From Chloroflexota bacterium (GTDB taxonomy: Bacteria > Chloroflexota > Dehalococcoidia > Tepidiformales > Tepidiformaceae): a stretch of DNA of 64,000 bases. The notes under the pieces were generated by a model. The model ran no database searches. It had not been told where the DNA came from and saw only the letters and a list, made by a program, of their open reading frames with translations. The first letter of the stretch is position 1, and each line of letters begins with the position of its first letter. Both the position numbers and the translations under genes were made by a program. This document shows, in pieces, positions 24,609 to 31,483 of this stretch. The stretch covers positions 426,423 through 490,422 of the forward strand of contig JACRBT010000002.1 in the NCBI GenBank assembly GCA_016234445.1, written 5' to 3'.

Positions 24609-25781
24609 ATGCATTTCCAAATAGAGTACCTCACTCGCGACCGGATCCGCACAGTCGCCGTAACCACCGACTTCAACTTCAAGGATGTCGGAGTCGCCAC
24701 TAACCAGTTGAGGTCGTGGGCGATGATTCGAAACGTGCCCATCTCCGGGCCGCCACTCCTCAACCTCGTCGGCGAATTCGCAGCACGGGTCCACTTGCCG
24801 ATCGGCGCGGAAGTCATGCCCCATCCAGAAACCGGGCTTGAGTTGGATGCTGTCCCCTCCGGCGCCGTGGCCCGCGTGCCAGACGTGCGTTTTGGGGAAG
24901 CGCGAGCAGTCGGCCGTGAGCTGCGGTCCGTCCTTGCTTCGTTGGGGCGTTCCGGGCCCCTCGAGTTTCACGCGGAGGATGGAGGCTTCTTCGCCGGGGA
25001 CCTGATCCTGCCGCTCGAGAGCCTGCCTCTAAACGGCCCCACGGTCGTCGCTCTCCTCGGGACTCACGACGCACTCAGGGCCCAGCCAGCCAGCCCCCCG
25101 GCGCGGGTCCTCACAATAGCCCGTATGCACGGAACCGGCGGGGAAGCAATCGCCCAGATGGTCGCTTCGGAACTCGGACTTCGCTATGTGGACCGTGAAG
25201 TCTTCGGGCGCGCAGCCGAGCAAGCCGGGGTGTCGGCCGAAAGCGTCAAGGGCGCAGCCCAACACCGCGGAGTCTTCGCACGAGTCCTCGACGGGCTCGC
25301 GCGTGCCCAGTCCCCCGCCGCCGAAATGTGGGTCGCGCCGACCCCGTTGCAGCTCAGCCCTATCTACACATCCGCTGACTACCGGGCATTCGTGGAGGGC
25401 GCTGTCCGTGACCTTGCCGACCAAGGCGATGTCCTCATCGTCGGCCACGGGGCACAGCTTGTGCTGGCCAACCGCCCGGACATCTTCCGAGTGCTCATCG
25501 CAGGGAGCGTCGATTGCCGGGCCGCCCGCGCCGTGGCCCAGGGACTTTCGCCGGACGAAGCGCGGCACGCCATCCACAACGCCGACGCGGAGAGGGTAGC
25601 CTACTTCCGCGAATTCTATAGCGCGGGCTGGCTGGACCCCGCCTCCTACGACCTCATAGTCAACACCGACCATACCTCCATCGACCAGGCCGCCGCGATC
25701 ATCATCGATGCCGTGCGGATACGGTCTCGACGCGGCGACGCGTCTCCGTCGAAACCACCCCCGGGAGCTGGCGTGACTTGA
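24609..25781 (+). CDS. Fusion of GyrI-like effector-binding domain and cytidylate-kinase-like domain
   Basis: A 390-aa two-domain protein. Residues about 1-155 resemble a GyrI-like/effector-binding domain: an N-terminal strand, GPPLLNLVGEFAARVHLPIG, then PSGAVARVPDVRFGEA and LRSVLASLGRSGPLEFH. Residues about 165-380 are of the cytidylate-kinase-like family (Cytidylate_kin2): the modified P-loop LTIARMHGTGGEAIAQMVA, RYVDREVFG, DVLIVGHGAQLVL, FRVLIAGSVDCRAARAV and SYDLIVNTDHTS. A ligand-sensing domain on a nucleotide-kinase-like domain is unusual. The ATG chosen removes a 25-residue upstream stretch overlapping the zinc-ribbon gene. It may be c-di-AMP controlled through the upstream riboswitch. 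Confidence 0.7.
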   Translation: MHFQIEYLTRDRIRTVAVTTDFNFKDVGVATNQLRSWAMIRNVPISGPPLLNLVGEFAARVHLPIGAEVMPHPETGLELDAVPSGAVARVPDVRFGEARAVGRELRSVLASLGRSGPLEFHAEDGGFFAGDLILPLESLPLNGPTVVALLGTHDALRAQPASPPARVLTIARMHGTGGEAIAQMVASELGLRYVDREVFGRAAEQAGVSAESVKGAAQHRGVFARVLDGLARAQSPAAEMWVAPTPLQLSPIYTSADYRAFVEGAVRDLADQGDVLIVGHGAQLVLANRPDIFRVLIAGSVDCRAARAVAQGLSPDEARHAIHNADAERVAYFREFYSAGWLDPASYDLIVNTDHTSIDQAAAIIIDAVRIRSRRGDASPSKPPPGAGVT

Positions 25782-25917
25782 GAGGGGGGACTTCCACCCT
25801 CCTCGAACCCGCCGTGCGTACTGCATAGGGGCGAAGTTCGTGGTCGCCCCCTCTCGCAACTCTTCCGCCATCCCTGTAGGCTGGGTTTATTCTTTCCAGC
25901 GACCCCGGAGGACCGTC

Positions 25918-26547
25918 ATGACGCAGGCCACCGCCAATCCCATCACCGCCGACCGCTTCGCCAAGGGCAAAACCTTCCGCGAATACGTCGAAAGCGGCAT
26001 CCGCAACAAAGAACTCTTCGAACAGAACTACAACGGCCTCGTCATCTCGCCCGCCCAGGCAGCGAAGCTGAAGGCGCTGGCCGCAAAGCCCGGCGGCCCC
26101 CACCACATGGTCGTCATCGGCGAAGACTGGTGCCCCGACGTCTACCGCGGCCTCGGCGTCGCCCAGAAGATCGCCGAGGCGATGGGCATCGAACTCCGCA
26201 TGTTCGAACGCGACCAGCACAAGGACATGATCCAGCCCTACCTGAAGGACGGCCAGTTCGAGTCCATCCCCGTTTATGTCTTCTACGACAAGGACCATCG
26301 CGAACTCGGCCACTTCATCGAGCGGCCGAAGCTCGCGAACGAACAGCTCCACGTCACCCGCGACGTCCTCGGCGACATGTCGCCCGAAGGCATCGCGAAG
26401 CGGCTTGGCCACGAGCCGGACGAAGCCGAAATCGCCGCCGAGCGCGCGAAGGCTCGCGAGAAGTACCTCACCTGGCAGCGCGAAAGCGAGATCTGGGCCG
26501 GCTGGCGCACCGCCGCCGTCGACGAGATCATCGAACTCCTGAGCTAA
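25918..26547 (+). CDS. Thioredoxin-family protein with single active-site Cys
   Basis: A 209-aa thioredoxin-fold protein. A helical N-terminal part leads to VVIGEDWCPDVYRGLG (Cys72), where thioredoxins carry CxxC; the second Cys is replaced by Val. The cis-Pro strand is FESIPVYVFYDKDH, and the C-terminal 60 residues are helical and charged. It resembles the Thioredoxin_9-type proteins with WCxD motifs, whose redox role is unclear. GGAGG lies 6 nt before the ATG; a longer frame upstream has no support. Confidence 0.75.
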   Translation: MTQATANPITADRFAKGKTFREYVESGIRNKELFEQNYNGLVISPAQAAKLKALAAKPGGPHHMVVIGEDWCPDVYRGLGVAQKIAEAMGIELRMFERDQHKDMIQPYLKDGQFESIPVYVFYDKDHRELGHFIERPKLANEQLHVTRDVLGDMSPEGIAKRLGHEPDEAEIAAERAKAREKYLTWQRESEIWAGWRTAAVDEIIELLS

Positions 26548-26575
26548 GCTCGACAGATCCGCTAGCGGTCAGCCA

Positions 26576-27364
26576 ATGACAACGACGCACGGGCTCGCCG
26601 ATCGGCTCCTCGCCCACCTCGGCCTGGGCCGTGAAGAGCCCGGCCTCGACTACCTCAATCGCATCATCCGCGAGCACCAGTTCCGCGTGCCGTTCGAGAC
26701 GCTGACCAAGCTCACGGACTACGAGGACGGGCTGCGGCGGGGAGACTTCCTCCCACCGCTGGAGTTGTATGTGGAGCGCATCGCCACGCGGCGCGCCGGC
26801 GGCCTTTGCTGGACCCTCGCCCGGGGGCTCCAGTTCTTGCTCAGCGACCTCGGCTTCGACGCCGCGCTGATGTATATGAACCCGGGGCACTGCTGCGTCC
26901 GCGTGGAGTTGCCCGAGGGCCCGTTCTACGCCGACGTCGGCTACGCAGCGCCCATCTTCCAGGCGTATCCGCTCTTCCAGTCGTTCGCCCTGGACACCCC
27001 CCGGGAGACGTTCGACTATGCCGTCCGCGATGACGGGATCTTCGTGACCCGCAATCCGGGCCCGACAAAACAGCTGGACCCAACGCCGCGAAGCATCGAG
27101 GAACTGCACGACCTCGTCACCGCCGCGAACGACTGGAGCGTCCCCCGGAGCTTCCTCCACCGGCTCGCCTACGCCACCTTCGTTGACGGGGTCTACACCA
27201 GCCTGACCGACGGCGTCCTTCGCCGGTATCTCCCCGGCGGCCTCGAAACAACCACCCTGGCCCCGAGCGACGTCCCCGCGGCGATGGAAGACATCTTCGG
27301 GGTTGACCCTTCGCTCTACCTCGAAGCAGCCGAAGTCCTCCGCCGGTGCGGGCCAACGTCGTAG
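26576..27364 (+). CDS. Arylamine N-acetyltransferase
   Basis: A 262-aa NAT-fold enzyme that transfers acetyl groups from acetyl-CoA to arylamines or hydrazines. The Cys-His-Asp triad is visible: Cys78 in RRAGGLCWTLARGL, His105 in NPGHCCVRVEL and Asp120 in FYADVGYAAP. The N-terminal FRVPFETL block is also conserved. The usual RGGxCxE motif reads AGGLCWT, so the Glu after Cys is missing. It starts 29 bp after the thioredoxin-like gene on the same strand. Confidence 0.85.
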   Translation: MTTTHGLADRLLAHLGLGREEPGLDYLNRIIREHQFRVPFETLTKLTDYEDGLRRGDFLPPLELYVERIATRRAGGLCWTLARGLQFLLSDLGFDAALMYMNPGHCCVRVELPEGPFYADVGYAAPIFQAYPLFQSFALDTPRETFDYAVRDDGIFVTRNPGPTKQLDPTPRSIEELHDLVTAANDWSVPRSFLHRLAYATFVDGVYTSLTDGVLRRYLPGGLETTTLAPSDVPAAMEDIFGVDPSLYLEAAEVLRRCGPTS

Positions 27365-27415
27365 CCGAGATCCAGCGAACCGCGGCGGTCCCCCTGGCGT
27401 CTGGCTGGAGGCGGG

Positions 27416-28912
27416 ATGTTCGGACAGATCGCCCGTTGTCACGCCGCCCCGGAGACTGGGCCGATGAGCCGAGCACGGGGAGCAATCGTCCCGGTCCTGC
27501 TCGCGATCCTGCCCGGCATCTACTGGGCCAGCTGCAGCCTGCGCCTTCATCGGTCGTTCCATTCGAACGCCTGGGACCTCGGTGTCTTCACCCAGGTCGT
27601 CTGGAACACGGCCCACGGCCGCCCGTTCGAATACTCCTTCCGCGGGATGTCCTATGTCGGCGACCACTGGTCTCCGATCCTTTTCGCGTTCGTGCCCCTT
27701 AGCTGGCTTGGGGACACAGCGGAAGGGCTGCTCCTGGCCCAGGCGGCCCTGCTTGCGGTCGCCGTGGTGCCGCTCTACTTCGCCATCCGCCGGAGTGCGG
27801 GCGAAACCGGTGCCGTCCTGGGGGCGGCTGCCTACGCCCTGAATCTCGGCGTCAGCCGGGCTGTCTCATTCGACTTCCATACGGAGGCGCTGGCGCCGGT
27901 TCTCGCCTTCACGGCCGTCCTCGGTCTCGTGACGGGCCGCCCGCGGCTCTTCGTCATCCCCTTGCTCCTGCTACTCACGCTGAAGGAGGACGCCGTCCTG
28001 CTCTTGCTCCCACTCACGCTCGTCGCCTACGTCTCCTTCGGTTGGCGGCGGGTCGCACTCGTGGTCGGAGGGGTTGGCCTGGCGTACGCGGCGGTGGTCA
28101 GCCTCGTGGTCATGCCACTCTTCCGCGGGGGCAACTCCAATCCCTTGAGTGAACGCTACGGCTACCTCGGCGACTCCGCCCTGGGGATTCTCGCCGGGAT
28201 TCCAGCTCATCCCTCGGCGGTCTGGGACCACCTGGCCACCGCCGACGCGGTCACCGTTGTCGCCCTGCTGGTGATCACCTCAGGGGGCGCGCTCCTCTTG
28301 AGGCCCATGCTCGCCATCGCCGGGGCGCCGCTGGTGGTCCTCCCGCTGCTTTCGGACCACCAGAGCCAGAGCAGTTTCGAGCTCCACTATCTCCTCGTCC
28401 CCGCTACCTACGCGCTCTGTTGCCTGGCGCTCCATCTTCACCTGCCGCCAGAGCGGTGGTGGCTCCGGGACGTGCGGCCGCCGGCCCGGCTGGTCCTGGC
28501 AGCGGTGGCCGCCGTCAGCCTGCTGGTCTTTGCCGACCGCTCGCCGCTGCCGCCCTCCGACGAAGCCTTCGAGGAAGCGTTCAATGTCGACGACCACGCC
28601 AGGCTGGCCCAGTCGTTCGTCGAGATGATCCCGGGCGGCGCGGTCGTGAGCGCCCAACCCTCTTACGTCCCCCACCTCGCCGAACGGCGCCACATCTACA
28701 CCTTCCCGCGCCTCGTCGATGCCGAGTACGTGCTCGTCGACCTCGTCGCCTGGGACCCTGACACTGGCTACGAAGCCTGCGTCGCGGCCCTCCCGCGGCT
28801 GGGGTTCCGGCCGCTGCGCCAGGAAGACTCGATCCAGTTGTGGCGAAGGGAGGCTCCCGCAAAGGCCGTCCCGGAAGCGCCGGGGAACTGCAGCGGCCAG
28901 CACCGTGAATAG
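27416..28912 (+). CDS. DUF2079 multi-spanning membrane protein
   Basis: A 498-aa integral membrane protein. The DUF2079 hallmark is seen in NAWDLGVFTQVVWNTAHGRPF (about residues 42-62, described in two parts: WDLGVFTQ and NTAHGRPF), then LFAFVPLSW and many hydrophobic spans up to about residue 390. The C-terminal 100 residues are extracytoplasmic (FVEMIPGGAVVSAQPSYVPH, ERRHIYTFPR). DUF2079 proteins are related to GT-C glycosyltransferases. The ATG has GGAGG 4 nt upstream; an internal ATG at codon 17 is an alternative. Confidence 0.82.
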   Translation: MFGQIARCHAAPETGPMSRARGAIVPVLLAILPGIYWASCSLRLHRSFHSNAWDLGVFTQVVWNTAHGRPFEYSFRGMSYVGDHWSPILFAFVPLSWLGDTAEGLLLAQAALLAVAVVPLYFAIRRSAGETGAVLGAAAYALNLGVSRAVSFDFHTEALAPVLAFTAVLGLVTGRPRLFVIPLLLLLTLKEDAVLLLLPLTLVAYVSFGWRRVALVVGGVGLAYAAVVSLVVMPLFRGGNSNPLSERYGYLGDSALGILAGIPAHPSAVWDHLATADAVTVVALLVITSGGALLLRPMLAIAGAPLVVLPLLSDHQSQSSFELHYLLVPATYALCCLALHLHLPPERWWLRDVRPPARLVLAAVAAVSLLVFADRSPLPPSDEAFEEAFNVDDHARLAQSFVEMIPGGAVVSAQPSYVPHLAERRHIYTFPRLVDAEYVLVDLVAWDPDTGYEACVAALPRLGFRPLRQEDSIQLWRREAPAKAVPEAPGNCSGQHRE

Positions 28913-28941
28913 GATGTGCTCGCCTGGCCGCCCCCCGAAAC

Positions 28942-29952
28942 CTACCCGTTCGGGCGGATCGTCACCTTCACGGCGCCGCTGGACTTGTTGGCGGCGGTGC
29001 TGAAGGCATCGTTCACGTCGCCGAGGGCGAATGTGTGGCTCTGGAGGAGCGGCAGGTCCGCCCGGTATCGAGCGAGCCTGCGCACCGCGATCCCGAACTC
29101 GCTTTCGTCCCCCTGCCGCCCGTAGATGATCGACCCGACCAGCCGTACTTCCTGGTTCACGAGCTTGAAGGCGGGGATGGCCGTCGGTCCCGTGAACACC
29201 CCGAGGGCCACGACCGTGCCGCCCGGCCGCACCGCCATTATCGCTTCGTTCAGGGTGTCGGCGGCGCCACCGACCGTTTCGATGACCGCGTCGGGCCGGC
29301 GCTCGCGTGCCCAGTCGTGCAGGTCCGAACTCCCGGGTTCGAAGACGGCGGAGGCGCCGAGGCTCAGGGCCAAGGAAGCCTGCTGGGCGTAGCGCGCCGT
29401 CACCGCCACCTCGGCGGCGACGTCGCGGAGCAGCAGCGTCGCCATCAGCCCGATCGTGCCGCCGCCAAGGACGAGCACGCGCGCCCCCAACGGCAGCTCG
29501 GCCAGGTGGACGCCGCGGACCGCTACCGCCAGCGGCTCTGCCAGGCTCCCATGGAGCGGGTCGACGCCGTCCGGGAGCGCGTAGACGGAGCCCGAAGGCA
29601 CCGCCACCATCTGCTGCAGCCCGCCCGGAAGCCCCAGGCCGATGAACTTGAGCGCGGCGCAGCGCTGGGGGTTGCCGCTCCGGCACTGGCTGCATGCGCC
29701 GCAGACCTGGATCGGTTCCACCGCCACCGGCGTGCCCGGCGCGAACTGGCCGCCGCTCACCACCGTGCCGGCGAATTCATGGCCCGGCGCCAGCCCCGGC
29801 CGCGGCGGCAGCTCCCCCCGGAAGAAGTGGAGGTCGGTCCCGCAAATCCCGCACGCCTCCACCCGGATCAGCGTCTCCCCGGGGCCGGGTTCGGGTTCGG
29901 GCAGGTCGGTGACGGCGAGCGTCCGGTCGGCATTCCACACAGCAGCAAGCAT
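28942..29952 (-). CDS. Zinc-dependent medium-chain alcohol dehydrogenase
   Basis: A 336-aa MDR-family dehydrogenase. GROES-like N-terminal domain with catalytic zinc ligands in EACGICGTDLHFF and GHEFAGTVV, and structural-zinc cysteines in QVCGACSQCRSGNPQRC. The Rossmann segment is VLVLGGGTIGLMATLLL. It belongs with threonine/sorbitol dehydrogenase-like enzymes; substrate unknown. Start set at the ATG before LAAVWNADRTLAV; longer open sequence upstream overlaps the divergent small gene and is not protein-like. Confidence 0.87.
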   Translation of the reverse strand: MLAAVWNADRTLAVTDLPEPEPGPGETLIRVEACGICGTDLHFFRGELPPRPGLAPGHEFAGTVVSGGQFAPGTPVAVEPIQVCGACSQCRSGNPQRCAALKFIGLGLPGGLQQMVAVPSGSVYALPDGVDPLHGSLAEPLAVAVRGVHLAELPLGARVLVLGGGTIGLMATLLLRDVAAEVAVTARYAQQASLALSLGASAVFEPGSSDLHDWARERRPDAVIETVGGAADTLNEAIMAVRPGGTVVALGVFTGPTAIPAFKLVNQEVRLVGSIIYGRQGDESEFGIAVRRLARYRADLPLLQSHTFALGDVNDAFSTAANKSSGAVKVTIRPNG

Positions 29953-30015
29953 GCCGCCGATTCTACCCCAGCCCGGCGCCCTGCTCCCGATCGCCACGCC
30001 CGCGCCCGGCTCTGG

Positions 30016-30021
30016 TAGGCT
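30016..30021 (+). promoter_or_regulatory. -10 element, leaderless type
   Basis: TAGGCT ends 7 nt before the ATG of the 100-codon gene; no ribosome site. Confidence 0.45.
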
Positions 30022-30028
30022 TCGCCCC

Positions 30029-30331
30029 ATGGGAAGCCGCCGCAATCGCAAGCGTGAACGCCGGGCCGCCCAGCGCGACCGCGAGTTCGGGTCGGCGTTC
30101 GAATCGGCCCCCCAGTTCCGGGTCGACCCCTTCGAACGCGACGACCTTTTCGCCGTGCTCAACGTCCGCCCGCCGGAGACGGCGCTGGCCCTCAGCTGCG
30201 GCACCTGCCGCGAATTCATCGAAGACGCGAACGGCGGCCGCGGCACCTGCCTCCACCCCGGCAGCGGCATCCTGGGGCCCTGGACCGACACCCCGGCCTG
30301 TGAATTTCATCAACGCAAGCGGGGCCACTGA
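30029..30331 (+). CDS. Small cysteine-containing protein (100 aa), uncharacterised
   Basis: The N-terminal 25 residues are very basic (GSRRNRKRERRAAQRDREFG), followed by a conserved-looking core: LALSCGTCREFIEDANG, GTCLHPGSG and DTPACEFHQRK. Four Cys with nearby His suggest a small metal-binding or zinc-finger-like domain. I do not recognise a named family. A leaderless-type -10 box supports the ATG. It ends 45 bp before the NrdR boxes of the next gene. Confidence 0.6.
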   Translation: MGSRRNRKRERRAAQRDREFGSAFESAPQFRVDPFERDDLFAVLNVRPPETALALSCGTCREFIEDANGGRGTCLHPGSGILGPWTDTPACEFHQRKRGH

Positions 30332-30375
30332 CCCCGTCGTTGCCTCCGCCGAATCAGGACGCGACGTAACTCCTG

Positions 30376-30391
30376 CCCCAATATCTGGTAG
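30376..30391 (+). promoter_or_regulatory. NrdR box 1
   Basis: CCCCAATATCTGGTAG matches the NrdR consensus (ACACWANATATWGTGT) imperfectly but keeps the central AATAT core and the outer C and GT. It overlaps the TAGAAT -10 element (30389-30394). Its start is exactly 31 bp from box 2, the spacing known for paired NrdR boxes. Confidence 0.6.
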
Positions 30392-30394
30392 AAT
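30389..30394 (+). promoter_or_regulatory. -10 element of nrdR
   Basis: TAGAAT lies between and partly within the paired NrdR boxes, about 90 nt before the nrdR start. A repressor on the boxes would block it. Confidence 0.45.
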
Positions 30395-30406
30395 CTTCTT
30401 GACAGG

Positions 30407-30422
30407 CCACAAGATATGGGAT
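30407..30422 (+). promoter_or_regulatory. NrdR box 2
   Basis: CCACAAGATATGGGAT matches the NrdR consensus at 12 of 16 positions including the CACAA-GATAT core. It lies just after the predicted transcription start, three helical turns from box 1. Confidence 0.7.
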
Positions 30423-30486
30423 TACAGTCCCCGTGGCTGACCGTGGAAACGATCAGGCGTTTACTCACTTCAGGAGATTATGGCGA

Positions 30487-31056
30487 GTGCGCTGCCCCTA
30501 TTGCCAGTTCCGTGACAGCAAGGTCACCGACAGCCGCGCCACCGACGACGGGATCCGCCGGCGCCGCCAGTGCATCTCCTGTGGCGAACGCTTCACCACC
30601 ACCGAAAACGTCCAGCTCGCCACCGTCCAGATCGTCAAGAAGGACGGCCGCCGCGAAGACTTCAACCGCGAAAAGCTTGTCGCCGGCCTTCGCCGCGCCT
30701 GCACCAAGCGCAACATCTCCGTCGCCCAACTGGAGATGCTCGCTGCCGAGATCGAAGCCCGCGTCATGGCCGACGGCCGCCCGGAGATCCCTTCGTCAGT
30801 CGTGGGAGAACTGGCGATGGATGCTCTCCGGCGGCTCGACCATATCGCCTACATCCGCTTCGCCTCCGTCTATCGCCCCTTCACCGACATCGAATCCCTG
30901 AAGGAGATGGTCGCCCAGCTCGAAGACGGCCGCGTCCTTTCGCTGGAAGAACAATCGCTCCAGCTGCCGCTGCCCGGCGCCGAAGACCCGCGCCCCGTCC
31001 GCCCCCTCTTCCTGGGCGACGTCGAAAGCCGCCACACCACGGAGTCTGCGAGCTAG
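30487..31056 (+). CDS. nrdR: Transcriptional repressor NrdR
   Basis: NrdR senses ATP/dATP and represses ribonucleotide reductase genes. The N-terminal zinc ribbon reads RCPYCQFRDSKVTDSRATDD ... RRRQCISCGERFTTTE (CxxC...CxxC), and the ATP-cone follows (IVKKDGRREDFNREKL, SFVYRPFTDIESL-like block seen as FASVYRPFTDIESLKEM). The GTG is chosen because NrdR proteins begin MRCPYC. The protein continues about 40 residues past the ATP-cone, slightly longer than usual. Two NrdR boxes in its own promoter predict autoregulation. nrdJ lies 427 bp downstream with its own promoter. Confidence 0.93.
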   Translation: MRCPYCQFRDSKVTDSRATDDGIRRRRQCISCGERFTTTENVQLATVQIVKKDGRREDFNREKLVAGLRRACTKRNISVAQLEMLAAEIEARVMADGRPEIPSSVVGELAMDALRRLDHIAYIRFASVYRPFTDIESLKEMVAQLEDGRVLSLEEQSLQLPLPGAEDPRPVRPLFLGDVESRHTTESAS

Positions 31057-31058
31057 CC

Positions 31059-31397
31059 ATGGGCAACCGCATCTGGGAACTCCACGGCCTCACGCTCGGC
31101 GGCGCAATCCGCACCACCCCCGATGGCGAAGCCGACATCGCCGGCCTCGTCCTCTCCGAAAAGGCCTACCTGCTCGCCGTGCGCGACTTCCGCCCCGCCC
31201 AGCTCGTCACCTTCGTCCAGGGCCGGGACCCGGAATCCGCCGCCCAGGCCCTCATCGCCCACTACGCCCAGCCCGAGTCGCTCCAGGTCAGCGGCGGCCG
31301 GGGATTGGTCAGCACCCGCGGCATGGGAGGCACAGTCCTCCGCCGCACGGACGAGGTGCGCGCGGAAGTCTCCGCCGGGGGCCCGCGACGGACGTAA
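31059..31397 (+). CDS. Small uncharacterised protein (112 aa) downstream of nrdR
   Basis: Starts 2 bp after the nrdR stop and is probably co-transcribed. The sequence begins MGNRIWELHGLTLGGAIRT and continues with beta-strand-rich, then helical segments (KAYLLAVRDFRPAQLVTF, ESAAQALIAHYAQPE). No motif, signal or membrane span is seen and no family is recognised. Codon use is like the neighbours, so it appears to be a real gene. Confidence 0.55.
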   Translation: MGNRIWELHGLTLGGAIRTTPDGEADIAGLVLSEKAYLLAVRDFRPAQLVTFVQGRDPESAAQALIAHYAQPESLQVSGGRGLVSTRGMGGTVLRRTDEVRAEVSAGGPRRT

Positions 31398-31436
31398 TCA
31401 AGAAACCCACGTTTCCTTCGCTTCGCCCCTAGCGCG

Positions 31437-31452
31437 GCGAACATTTGTTCGC
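31437..31452 (+). promoter_or_regulatory. LexA/DinR-type SOS box
   Basis: GCGAACATTTGTTCGC is a perfect 7-bp inverted repeat around TT and matches the Gram-positive-type LexA box CGAAC-N4-GTTCG at all ten fixed positions. It abuts the nrdJ -10 element (31453-31458), so bound LexA would cover the promoter. Control of nrdJ and the downstream TIR gene by DNA damage is inferred. Confidence 0.75.
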
Positions 31453-31458
31453 TATAGT
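31453..31458 (+). promoter_or_regulatory. -10 element of nrdJ
   Basis: TATAGT starts at the base after the SOS box and lies 25 nt before the nrdJ ATG. Confidence 0.6.
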
Positions 31459-31483
31459 CCATCAGCCACCCCGGAGGGACATC

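Noticed and set aside
30399..30404. TTGACA as a -35 element before nrdR
   Set aside because: At 17 bp spacing the -10 position reads TTACAG, a poor match; TAGAAT just upstream fits the NrdR boxes better.
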